64,000 bases of DNA from Mesostigma viride (taxonomy: Eukaryota > Streptophyta > Mesostigmatophyceae > Mesostigmatales > Mesostigmataceae). The notes under the pieces are model-generated. The model saw nothing but the letters and a program-made list of their open reading frames with translations. It was not told the origin of the DNA and made no database searches. The stretch lies in NCBI GenBank assembly GCA_009746045.1, contig RPFO01000348.1:1557801-1621800 (forward strand). The letters are read 5' to 3'. A program made the translations under genes and the position numbers. Below are positions 1 to 12,200 of this stretch, piece by piece (within the stretch, counting starts at the first letter, position 1; each line of letters starts with the position of its first letter).

Positions 1-27
1 TGATAGCATCCCGCGGATGGCAGCAGC

Positions 28-205
28 GCATGCAAGCAAAGAATGCAAGATGGCCCACTCACTGCACGGGCTGAGCTCGCGCAGAAATGTTTCGGGTGGG
101 GGTGAACTAAACAGAGAAGTGCTCCGAATCATGATAACAGTGATTCATGCAAACCAAGATGGCAAAAAGGCCCACTCACTGCACAGGTTGAGCTCCCTCA
201 GCTGG
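28..205 (-). repeat. Partial duplication of LRR exon 8 tail with its 5' splice site
   Basis: The end of exon 8 plus its donor and the first intron bases (about 145-205) recurs at about 28-85. Both share the minus-strand string GAGCTC, then a short gap, GTGCAGTGAGTGGGCC, and then a similar CTTG-containing intron start. The copy lacks the first two thirds of the LRR, so it is an exon-edge duplication rather than another full exon. Confidence 0.6.
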
Positions 206-3200
206 CAGCGCAGGTTGATTGTCAGCGCGTGGGCCAGCGCCACTGCACCCACGTCCCCAATCTCGCAGCCTGGCCGCGTGCTCCCACGTAGGAGACAAAC
301 ACAGCAAGCGCGTGCGCGCCCACAAATAACAAATAGCACACACAAGGCAGTGATCACAAGCTGGGGAATGCGGCGGTCCATGCACGAGGCAGAAAATGGC
401 ACTCGGCACAAGCCAGCGCGTGCACCCTGGCGTGAGCTACAAGCATTACCACTAACATGGTAGGAAGTACCGAAGTAGGTACCTATCACTACTCTCCCCC
501 CCCCCCCCCCCCTGTGCCCCCCTTGTGCTCGACCGTGGTCCCCCGGGGCCTCGTGTGCCCAACCAAATGACCAGGCCCACCAACTGACCTGGACTAGACC
601 GCTGGACTGGCCGCTGGACTAGCCGCCTTATGGCATCGCTTGACGCATTTTTCACAAGATATAGATGTATTACAACATCAACGGAATCATGTTGCCAACG
701 GACAACATTTCGCGTTAGGCTCATTGGGGCAAGGATCACGGTGCACACAAAGTGGCTGTTAGTGTGCACGACTGCGGCATGGCGGTTAGTGTGCATGGAA
801 GAGGCTGTCATTGTGTAGTATCACCCACCAGCTATAGTGACCATGTTCATCTACAGCTTGTCTTATCTACCGTTCACCATCTGTTTTCATCCAGCAGCAA
901 CCATCTTCCCCATCCCCCTCAAGCCCACCCACCGATCAGCCGCAGAAAACGGAGGGGGCAGTCCTCGGCGGCCACCAGCTTGGACAACGAGCGAGCGGCC
1001 GCGTCCCCCAAGCGATTGTCTGCTAGCGCACGTCATACCATGCACGTGACCATGACCATGCACATACGCATGCACATGCACACGCTCATGCACAAAATGG
1101 AAGTGCACGCACCCATGCACGATTGCACAATCCACCATGCACAACGCACCATGCACAATGCACATTGCGCCACGCGCAACGCGCAACGCACAACGCACAA
1201 CGCACAACGCACAACGCACAACGCACAACGCACAGCGCACAACGCACCATGCACAACGCACCATGCACAATGCACATTGCGCCACGCGCAACGCGCAACG
1301 CACAACGCACAACGCACAACGCACAACGCACAACGCACAACGCACAGCGCACAACGCACAACGCACAACGCACAACGCACAACGCACAACGCACAACGCA
1401 CAACGCACAACGCACAACGCACAACGCACAACGCACAACGCACAACGCACAACGCACAACGCACAACGCACAACGCACAACGCACAACGCACAACGCACA
1501 ACGCACAACGCACAACGCACAACGCACAACGCACAACGCACAACGCACAACGCACAACGCACAACGCACAACGCACAACGCACAACGCACAACGCACAAC
1601 GCACAACGCACAACGCACAACGCACAACGCACAACGCACAATGCACAATGCAAAATGCACAACGCACAATGCACATCCGCAAATGCAAACATGCAGACAC
1701 AGATCACCGTGCAGGAGGACAGTCATATGAGAATAGCCATGCACCCATGCCAACGCAAGCAACGAGCCACAGGGTGCGTAACAGGGTGGACCTACGATTT
1801 CTCCCGCCTAGAAAGTGCCCAACAAGGTTCCGGAAAATGGCGACGCCTGTTGGTTGAGGGTTTCTACGAACGCAACCGGCTGATGGCCCGCGCCCGTCCC
1901 CTTCCATCCCTCACCATTCTATCCCCATTGCATTTTGAGGAAGGTTGAGGGCAACGCGCACGAAAAATTAATTATGTCTACTATTCATTGAAGAAAATTA
2001 CACAACAATACGGAAAGCAAACTCCAAGACCTAGACCTGGAAGAAACTCATAAAACCGCATCAGAACTAGTTGTAACCTTGGAGTCATGTGCGAGAATGC
2101 CTGGATTGAACAAGAGTGCTTCCTGTGAAAAACACGCTAGCAATCAATAATCATGCCATTTACAGGAAGTCTGGGGCCGAGGATGCGACGGATCAGCCGA
2201 GTAAAACAAGTGTGTTTGCGCCTGCACACGACCTCACGTACAGCTGCATTGGATGAATGCTGCTGCGTTAGTAGTGAGTAGGGTAATAAGGGCTCTAACA
2301 CGTAGGGAAAAAGGGCTCTAACACGTAGGCTAACCAGGGCTGTGACACGTACAGCTGTGCTGAACCGAGGCGACCACCCAAAACGTAAGCTGCACTGAAC
2401 ATGCGACGCCTCGGGTGACGGATGCTCGGGCACCGCGGGGCTGGATGAAGGTGATAGCTGCCCATGCTCATGGCCCACACACCATGACGCACATCTGAGC
2501 TGGGTAAGGATTAATGACAGCCACGCCCTAGTAGGTGAAATTGGTGCAGCTGATCTGGATGGAGGTGACAATGTTCCACACTTAAGATCCGCATGCAATC
2601 ACGTACAGCTGAGCTGGGTGAGGATTAATAACAACCACGCTCTAGGTGAAGTCACGTACAGCTGAGCTGGATGGAGGTGAGCGCAGAGCTGTGGTTGGAT
2701 TGCAGCGCGCACGTGATGTGGAGCGCCCCCGCGTTGCTGATGGAGCAATCTGGATGGCACCAGGGGGTGGTGAAAGAAGTAGAAGGTAAACAAAAAGGTG
2801 CTGGGGGAGGTATGAAAGAAGAAGAAGGTGACAACGAAGGGCGACCGATGGAGGTGAGAAAAAAGGGCAAAGGATCGGGGTGGACGTGACGGGTGGCAGG
2901 AGAACCACTAGGGGTGGGGTATCAGGACGGGAATGGTGTCAGGGCAGACAGGCAGTTGGAGGCAGGGCTGGGGATGGTGGCATGGGGGCCACGCAATCCA
3001 GAGGTTGGCGGCACGGTGACTTGATTACACAGGGACAGGCCATGAGGGGTGCCACACGCCGACCAGTACAGCAAACCAAATCGATGGAAACCTTGGTCCT
3101 ACAGGCGCACACCTTCACCACACAAGCACATACCCTACTAGCTTTGTTCCGTTCTGCTCACAGCTCAGGTCCACCCCTTCACCACATGGGCGAGCACCAT

Positions 3201-6200
3201 CTTTAACGTTGGTCCTTGTCTATGCAACTCACTGCTCAGGTCCAGCTGCTCAAGTGTCGTGTTAAGTGCCAGGCCGGATGCCAGCGCCTGCGCGCCCTTG
3301 TCCCCAAGCAGCGCGTTGCCTGGTACAAGATGGTACAAGACGCAGGGGCATGAATGAAGACATGAGGCAAAAATATTCAGTGAGAATGAAGATAAAAGGA
3401 TGAAAATTACGCAAAAGCGAGAATAAGCCAAAGTTAACAAGCGCTAGATTTTAAACGCCCATTATTTACAACCACGAAGATTTGCTTACAAAAAGTCACA
3501 AGTGATTGCGTTTGGATGATGGCAATAACTCGCAGCCCCAAGGAGGGCTGATAAGACAAGGCCGGCTAATCGCATCCCCAGACTTCCAAGTGCACTTGCT
3601 CCCTGGTTGCCGGGACCGCCACCTAGGTACCTGGGTACTAGCCCCCGGGTACGTAACTACTAGCACCGCCACGCACGCTCATTCGGTACCGTCACCGTCA
3701 CCCACACACCTTTCCTACTGGCAATGGCCCCCGCTCCTTTTGCATTACAAGTAACCCCAAAGCTAATTTACATCGAGATTTGTCTGAAAGCTAATTAATG
3801 CTGGGATTGTCGTTTGATTTGCCATGGTCTGGCAGGCAGCGTCGAGATTCCCCTTACTGTAGTGGTGTTCGGGGGTCGCGGCGAATTTTTCGCGGGTCGA
3901 AGAGTGAGACGTTAGCACTTAGTAAGGCGTGAGGCGTCATAATTGTCCATTTTATCAGGGCATGTGGCGTCATGGGTTTATTGGTCAAGGCGCGCGGCAT
4001 CAGTGTTTTTTTATCAGGGCATGCGACATCACAGAGCATTTCATCTAGCCATGGTCGTCTTCTTGCTTGCCATGTCCAGTCCTACGACCGCGGACCCATT
4101 CCTCCTGTGGATCGACAACATGGACGACGACCTGTTGCAGGTCCTTGTTAGGAATATGTACAAGCTAGACCGTACTCTCCGCATCATGCTGATGACGACC
4201 TCCAAGGCAGCATGGGAGGCCCTATGGCCCACCTACAGGAAGTACCACGCTCGAGCCATTACCTAGACAGACCGCCTGCTTATCCAGCGCGTGCATAGGG
4301 AGAGGGTGCTGACCGCCGAAGGCGATTTCTCGTTCACCAGCATTTCCGCCATCACGATCTGTGTGCGCAACTCGGCGGCCTACACCGTTACAAAGGAGAC
4401 CAAGTTGTTTTGGAGGAGGACAATGGCCTCATGCCGCACCTAGTGGAGTGGAGGAAGCTCGCCAAGGTGGTGGGCACATGGTGGGCTTCGTGCTGAATCA
4501 CGGCCCAGTCCGAGCGTTTTCTAGTGCCCTCTTCAACAAGAAATGGTGCATGCGGACCCATTCAGTACGATGAAAGGCTGCACTCCGCACAGAAATGAGG
4601 CGAGCTTGCTCCACTCCACGAGGTGCGACACGAGGCCGCAGACCTCCTACAAAACAAACGTGGTCTCCTTAGTGATGTTTTAGGCCATCGAGTCGTAGAA
4701 GCAAACCCTCATGACTAGCATGCTGGCAAAGGATATACCGCTTGGGGCTGTCAGCACCCTCTACCTCCACACGCGGTGAAAAAGCAGGCGGTCCGTCTAG
4801 GTGGTGGCTCGAGCGTGGTACTTCCTGTAGGGCGTCATCAGCATGATGCGGAGCGTACGGTCCAGCTTGTACATATTCCTAACAAGGACCTGCAACAGGT
4901 CGTCGTCCATGTTGTCGATCCACGGGAGGAATGGGTCCGCGGTCGTAGGACTGGACATGGCCAGCAAGAAGACGACCATGGCTAGATAAAATGCCCCATG
5001 ATGTCGCACGCCCGGATCAATAAAACTCAACGCCCTGACAAAAAAAAAAAAACGGACGTTGCACTCCCTAACAAAATGGACAAACTTGACGTCTCACGCC
5101 TTGCGATCGATGCGAACGTTGCACGTCTCCGGGAGACGGCGCGACCCTCAAACGTTGCTAAAATAAGGGGAATCTCGACATTGCCTGCCAGACCAGGGCA
5201 CATCAAACGGCATTCCGAATTCTAGACGACTAGAACTGCCGTGGCAGCGTTTCATAACATCATTTACACCCGTTCACTCCCAAAAACCAAACGCCTTTAT
5301 TGAAACAATGGGCCATCATGAATCAATAGCAAGGGGGAGCCGAATAAGACAACAATTCAGCACGTAGTGCATGCCCCAAGCTACAGGGATCAAGGGGTGG
5401 GTGGGCAAGTGAAAGAAACTATCTAAACGACAGAGTTTGGCTACATCGCCCCTTTGGCCAAGCAAGGCAGCCATTGACAATCGCCATTCCATTTCCGTGT
5501 AACGTCACATATGCGTCACAAACCCCTACGAAATACATTAGCTTTGAAGTATTCATACTCCTAGTTCTTGAGCTTCCCACGCAAAGCGCATTCGTCACAA
5601 AATATGGCCAATGACAAGTGGCGACCGTCACGTCATTAACACATGATGCTGGATTATCAGCAATGTCGTACATTCCGTACAAGGGCCCAAAACAAGTGGG
5701 GCGCGGCTTGACCAAAGCTAGCCGGCCCACAATTTCCCATAATCAATTTACCGTAGTGGTCAAATCACGTTGCGAAAAACTACTTTGCGACCCTAAAACA
5801 AGGTGAAATTTATAGTTTGCGACCCAAGCTGAAGGCCATGTTTTAGGTTTGCGAGCCGATCTAATTGTTTATGGTCAGTGGCTTGTACCTACCTTATTAA
5901 AAAATGAATACCTACCTAAGTGATTTGATTGATCAGTTGGTAGGTAGCACTGATTATGATATACATTAAATAATAGTTGTCTCATTTCATAATATCGCGA
6001 AAATTGTGGCGCCACGCGTTCGCTGGCTAGACTTGGGGCTGTCCGGCGCGGCGCACGCGCGTCGCAGTAACATGTCAACTTTGCGACCCAAATTGAAGCC
6101 CGAAAATAGCAGTTTGGGAGGTCGATTCGAAAAGTGGTATGTCGCAAAGCGATTTTGACCACTACGGTATTACTTGTCTAACGCCTGCCATCCGCTCGGC

Positions 6201-9200
6201 CAGCGGGACTTGCAGCCGATGGTTGTCCCAGGCGGTTGCTCTTGCACCCCTATGCTACACAATTATCAAAGAAATCAATTATATATATCAATTATATATA
6301 TGCGACACAATTATCAAAGAAATCCGATTATATGTTATTATATGCTATTATACGCTATTATTTTATGTTATTATATGCTACACAATTATCAAAGAAAGCC
6401 GATGACCACCAAAGAGCAAACAAAGAGAACATGATGCCGTGATCAAAGCGCTGTGAATGCGTCGAACCACGGGCTACGGGGGTGCTTGCCTTCTTCCTTT
6501 TTGCCAGCACGCAGTTGTCGGTGTGCGACTTGGGAAAGTGCACAGGTGGGTGGCGGTGCTAGTAATAGAAAAGGAGTTGGGGCTGTTGCCAACAGGAAAG
6601 GTGCGTGGGCGACGGTGCAAATACCGAAGGAGCGTGTGTGGCGGTGCTAGAAGTTCCGTACCAGGGAGCTAGTGCTCGGGTAACTAAGTGGCGGTGCCGA
6701 CAACTAGGCAGCCAGTGCACTGGACTTGTAATGTGAGTCGGTGCCGACCTTGCCATGAGTCTTTTTCCCTTGGCTGAGTTGGTTACATCGACTGGAGCCC
6801 TGGGGGTTCGACACTGCATTGTATCTTGCCTTGTTGCATCCGTTAGGTCGACTGTTTCTAATGAAACACAAGCAGATGGCACGCATCCCATGGGTCGGCA
6901 GGCTTGGGGTCTTGTCATTTGCAAGCGCTGCGTGGAAAGTACATCGCTGCCTTCAAAGGTACTTCAAATGCCATTCTGGCCGGTAGGAAATACCTGCAAC
7001 GGCAGAGTTGGGAGAACGTTAGGGAATCCTTGCGACGCCAGAGGCTTCTAGATAGGGCCATTGACCAACTGGTTGTAGAATCATGGCAAAGAGGGAATAG
7101 GTCTTTACAATGTTTTCCCTACCATGGCATCAACATCAGCGTCTGCCCCCTGATAGCATGTACATCGGACCTGGTTCAAGACAATCATAACTATATGCAC
7201 CGTAACTTAAGAGGGGTGCCACATTACCGTCCTACGCTACGCACGGCAGCCCCTATTGGCGTCAACATGTACATGACAATCGACTCCTGTCCTTCGGAGA
7301 GTAGAGACGCACCAATGAGTGCCAGGGACTTGAGCGAAGAGTTCGTCTCGAGGCACTCGCCAAACGCGCCCGCGGCGTCATCGCTGATGTCATTGACTGT
7401 GTTGGGTGTCACCAGGGGGCGAGGGGAGCCAAGCGGGGACAAGGGGGGGCTGAGGGGAGGAAGGGGTGAGGGGAGGAGGGGGTGAGGGAGGAGGGGGTGA
7501 GGGGAGGAGGGGGTGAAGGGAGTAGGGGGTGAGGGGAGGAGGGGGTGAGGGGAGGAGGGGTGAGGGGAGGAGGGGGTGAGGGGAGGAGGGGGTGAGGGGA
7601 GGAGGGGTGAGGGGAGGAGGGGGTGAAGGGAGGAGGGGGTGAAGGGAGGAGGGGGTGAAGGGAGGAGGGGGTGAAGGGAGGAGGGGGTGAAGGGAGGAGG
7701 GGGTGAAGGGAGGAGGGGGTGACGGGAGGAGGGGGTGAGGGGAGGAGGGGGTGAGGGGAGGAGGGGGTGACGGGAGGAGGGGGTGAGGGGAGGAGGGGGT
7801 GAGGGGAGGAGGGGGTGAGGGGAGGGGGTGAGGGGAGGAGGGAGGGAGGAGGGGAGGGAGGGAAGATGGAAAGGAGGGAAGGAGGAAAGGAGGGGAGGAG
7901 GAAGGGAGGTAAAAAGGGAGGGAAGGAAGGCAGAAGGGAGGAGAAGTCGCGTGATCTATATATAGATGGTTGAAAACAGATGGCAGTTCACAAAGCCAAG
8001 CGCCCAGGGAGCGGAGCGAGGCCACCACCGTACATAAGAGGCACTGGCAGGAACCCATAGCAGAAGCTGCTGGAAGACGTGCATGTGATCTGCAACTTGC
8101 CAGAGGGACAGCGACCAACATTCTTAACATTAACTACAAGCACGTAGATTTTACATGCTGCAGATGCGGTCCCTTTCATTTAAAGTGATCTCTCGTGCTA
8201 TTCAGAACATGGCAGATGTGGATGGAGAAGGCTTGACTATGGACATGCCAGAGGGAAATAGGGCACCTCAATAAAACATGCCAGATGGCCATGGGAAAAA
8301 AAGATGAAAAAAGCCATGACAGGTGCAAGCACGGCCACTAACAAGCAAATTGGGCGCGTTAACGCAGCCACCACTGGGCGCATCAACGCAGCCACCACTG
8401 GGCGCATCAACGCAGTCACCACTGGGCCCATCAACGCAGCCACCACTGGGCGCATCAACGCAGCCACCACTGGGCGCATCAACGCAGCCACCACTGGGCG
8501 CATCAACGCAGCCACCACTGGGCGCATCAACGCAGCCACCACTGGGCGCATCAACGCAGCCACCACTGGGCGCATCAACGCAGCCACCACTAGGCGCATC
8601 AACGCAGCCACCACTGGGCGCATCAACGCAGCCACCACTGGCCGCATCAACGCAGCCACCACTGGGTAAGTCAAGGCAAGCAGAACCCGGTGCATGCCTT
8701 CTAGCCGCGTTCCCCACCACCAAGGTGGCTCAAGCCGATCCATACAGGCCGCACATCCACCGTGCAGGGCACTAGAAAAGAAGTCCGAATCCAACCCCAG
8801 TACAGGCTTTGCCTGGCAAAGCGGCCACATGGCGGAACGTACAGCTCAGGTCCAGGCTGGTAAGTTTGCGGTTGCACATCAGGGCCTTGGCGATCAGAAT
8901 CGCACCCGCGTCGCTGATGTCGTTGCCTGCCAGAAAGGGGCGCCAACATTTTTTTAAAGAAAAAAAATAGTGATTTCAGAAAAACAGTGTATGTGTTTCG
9001 AAACCACGGCTATTTTGTTACCTAAAGTCTGTGGCCATCACAATCACGAGAGATATATCACCCACGCACTCAACTGCTGCATTTGCTGCGATAGAAACGC
9101 AGCCGTTTGCACACGGATGGCGGGGAACTTCCGCTGGAAAGCGTGGGGCGTACACACCTACACGGAGCCACCAAGGCATAAACGAACCTAAAAAAAGGTA

Positions 9201-12200
9201 GACGCGGTACCAACGTCACCCATCGCGATATCCTCGGGTAGTGTGACACCATACAAAAGGATACGTATACGTGAAACAGCAACAGCATATGGCTAGGCGT
9301 GTTAGCCATTCCAGGATACTAGCTCAGAGGAAATATGCCGCCCCGAATAGCCCATACAAAGAACAGGGACATGCCATCATGGCTTACAAGAGCGTATAAA
9401 AACCAAGAAGAAACCGCCGACAAAAAGAACAGGCACATGTCATGAAGGTCATAAACAAAGAGAAAAGAGAATGAGTCTCACCAAAGGAAAATGAAGCACA
9501 GGGAGTGCTGATGAGGACGCACCATGCAGGCCTTGCACTCTTTTGATAAGGATGCGCTGCTTTTGTAGGGCTAGACAGTTTGGGCTTTCAATGGTGGCCT
9601 TATCAGGGAACTTCAAATGTAATGTGGCACGGCTCTCCGGGAAAAAGCTTTTTCACAGTTGGGCTGAAGTTCGGGATGCCTGTCGATCGGGAGACAAAGA
9701 AATTCGCCAAAAAGTCTGCCAGAGGTCCTGCGCTTGAATCCTATTTGGCGCACTAGTTTCAGCTCTAACAGAACTAGCACTGTACTTGTGAGCAACAGAA
9801 GCAGATACCTGGGCCAGACTACACGGGGCTCTCTTATGATCATATTATTATTATAGTGGTATCATAGTAGTTATGTTACAATTCAATTCAATTCAATAGT
9901 AGTATTATATTATATGATATGATCAGACTGGCATATTTTGTGCTCAATTCATGACAGCGACCTACGGCGCAGGTTGAGCCGCGTGAGCTGGTCGTTCACA
10001 ACCAGCGCGCCCGCCAGCTTGTGTGCGCCAAAGTCGCACACGTCACAGCCGCACAGGCCCAGGGAGGCCAGGTGGCAGCTGCCGGTGCCGAGCAGGCCAG
10101 CCAGCGCCGCCGCGCCATCGCCACCGATCGGGTTATCTGGCGGCCACATGGACAAGACCAGCATCGGACCAGATGCCAGAAATGAGAAACAGACCAGCAC
10201 CAACACCGGCCCCAACACCAGCATCCGACCGATGAACACACTGGCCATGCCAGCACAATAAGAAAAACACATGAGCCTCATGATGAGCTCTCGATGGCAT
10301 ATGCATATTTGGCCCCATATGCATGAGACACCTTAAGCAGGATATAGACCTCACGAGGGACCTAAAGGCACGACTACACAGGATGCTGGCAACAGCATGA
10401 CAAGCCACATCACCGCCTGCTTGCCTCCTCCTCCTGCCTCCATTTGCAGTACGCAATCTCCAAGTGGGCACAAAAGCCATCCACAATGGAGGCATGTCTG
10501 GTGGTGCCTGGCTTGCTAATATACTTGGAATCTGCACACCGGCAGCGCTTGCTGTACGCAATCCGCTAAAGAAACCCCGCACCCCACAAGGTAAGCTAGT
10601 ATTCGTATACTGCCGACAAAGCTCCTTTCTAACACCTAGCGCGATTTGCCACGCACCCCCCCCACAGGCCCACCTACTTGCATCCGCACAAGTCGTCACA
10701 TGCAGGCCGGCTACACGCATGCCAGTTCCCCTCCCTCCCTTCCACACCGCGAGTCCACTCCTTGCATCCATATTCATCCCCCCCTTCCCCCCCCCACCCC
10801 TTCCCCTCCTTAACGGTCTGCTACTTGCATCCATACCCATACTCATCAAAATATCTCCTCACCAAAACATCTCACTTCTATTCTCACTTCTATTCTCACT
10901 ATTCTGCACTCATGCCCCACCCCCCACCCCTCACCGCGCAAGTGCACAAATGGACCCCACCGCCAACCCTTCCACAGCGCAGGTCCACGAACCGACCGCA
11001 CCACGCATGCACATTCCCTCCCCCCCTCTCACATACCCCACCCGCCACTTACTCGCATCCGTATCCTGCCCCCTCACTGCGCAGGTACAACCGTCCCATG
11101 CCCCCATCATTTATTACTAGCACCCGTAAGCATCCCCTCGCCGCACAGGAGCACAACACTTGCATACACACCCATCCCCTCATCCCCTGACTACACTGCA
11201 ATCATAGCGATTTCCCCCTCACTAGCTGCGCAGCAACCCTACTGGCCCCTCACCGCGCAGGTCCAGTTTCTGCAGTGTCGCGTTGTGGCTGAATGCATCG
11301 GCCAGCGCCGCGACCCCATGCTTGCTGATGGCATTGCCTGGGAAAGGGTGTTAGCGGGGAGGGGCATGACAAATGGGGGGTGACCGTCAGGGATTGACGG
11401 ACTGAACTCAGCGGGAACTGCTCAGGTGGGTGATGCCGTTGCCTGGGGAAGGGGGTTAGGGAAGGACTGTTAAGGTGGGTGATGCCGTTGCCTGGGGAAG
11501 GGGGTTAGGGAAGGACTGTTAAGGTGGCTGATGCCGTTGCCTGGGGAAGGGGGTTAGGGAAGGACTGTTAAGGTGGGTGATGCCGCTGCCTGGGGAAGGA
11601 GGGTAGGGGATGACTGGTCGGGTGGGAGATGCCGTTGCCTGGGGAAGGGGGGCGTGGGTTCACGCTAGCACAGTGGGGCAGAGAATCAACAAACAGATAA
11701 CAAGTATATATAGAAGCGCGCAAACAATTGTTGATCAACAAATAGTTGATAAACACATGGAGCGAGTGCGGATGGAAGGGCGATGGAGGGACGATGGAAG
11801 GGCGATGGAGGGGTGGTGGAGGGGTGGCGGAGGGGTGGTGGAGGGGTGGTCGAGGGATGGTGGAGGGGTGGGGGAGGGGTTGTGGAGGGGTGGTGGAGGG
11901 GTGGGGGAGGGGTGGGGGAGGGGTGGTGGAGGGGTGGTGGAAGGGGGGTGGAAGGGTTGTGCCATTTGCTTGGAACAGCAGGGTTTCGGAGCAAGGACAA
12001 GGAAAAGAGCAGCCTGTGCGTACGTGCTTGAATGGGTAGAAAGTACGGTGTCAAAAAGCTGTACTGACTGAACCAACCATCACAGGGTGTGACACTGTGG
12101 CCGTACTACTAATGGGTTTTGACGATGGTGGATGCAAGAACTTGGGGTACATTCAATCCTGTACTGGAAAGATACTAGTACTACTAATCTAGTGCTACTA

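Larger units (their letters stand above)
3815..5210. repeat. Large imperfect inverted repeat (arms about 600-650 bp, spacer about 125 bp)
   Basis: The left arm (about 3815-4472) and right arm (about 4597-5210) are reverse complements. The central part of the arms (4040-4280 against 4785-4995) is nearly identical apart from a 36-nt block missing from the right arm. The outer and inner parts are more diverged. The spacer is about 4473-4596. Each arm carries one F-box-like coding fragment, listed separately. Confidence 0.85.

Noticed and set aside
1140-1665. Heptamer array as an internal telomere
   Set aside because: The unit CAACGCA does not match the TTTAGGG-type plant or algal telomere and the array is intronic.
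1033-1857. Long open frames of 200-400 codons on both strands
   Set aside because: They are produced by the 7-bp CAACGCA array, which lacks stops in every frame; composition is a repeated heptapeptide.
3815-5210. Palindrome as a fold-back sequencing artefact
   Set aside because: The arms differ by many substitutions and a 36-nt indel, and the spacer is unique, which a chimeric read would not produce.
6904-7485. 193-codon plus-strand frame (MGSCHLQALRGKYIAAFKG...)
   Set aside because: No recognised domain, overlaps LRR exon 6 on the other strand and runs into the G-rich minisatellite.
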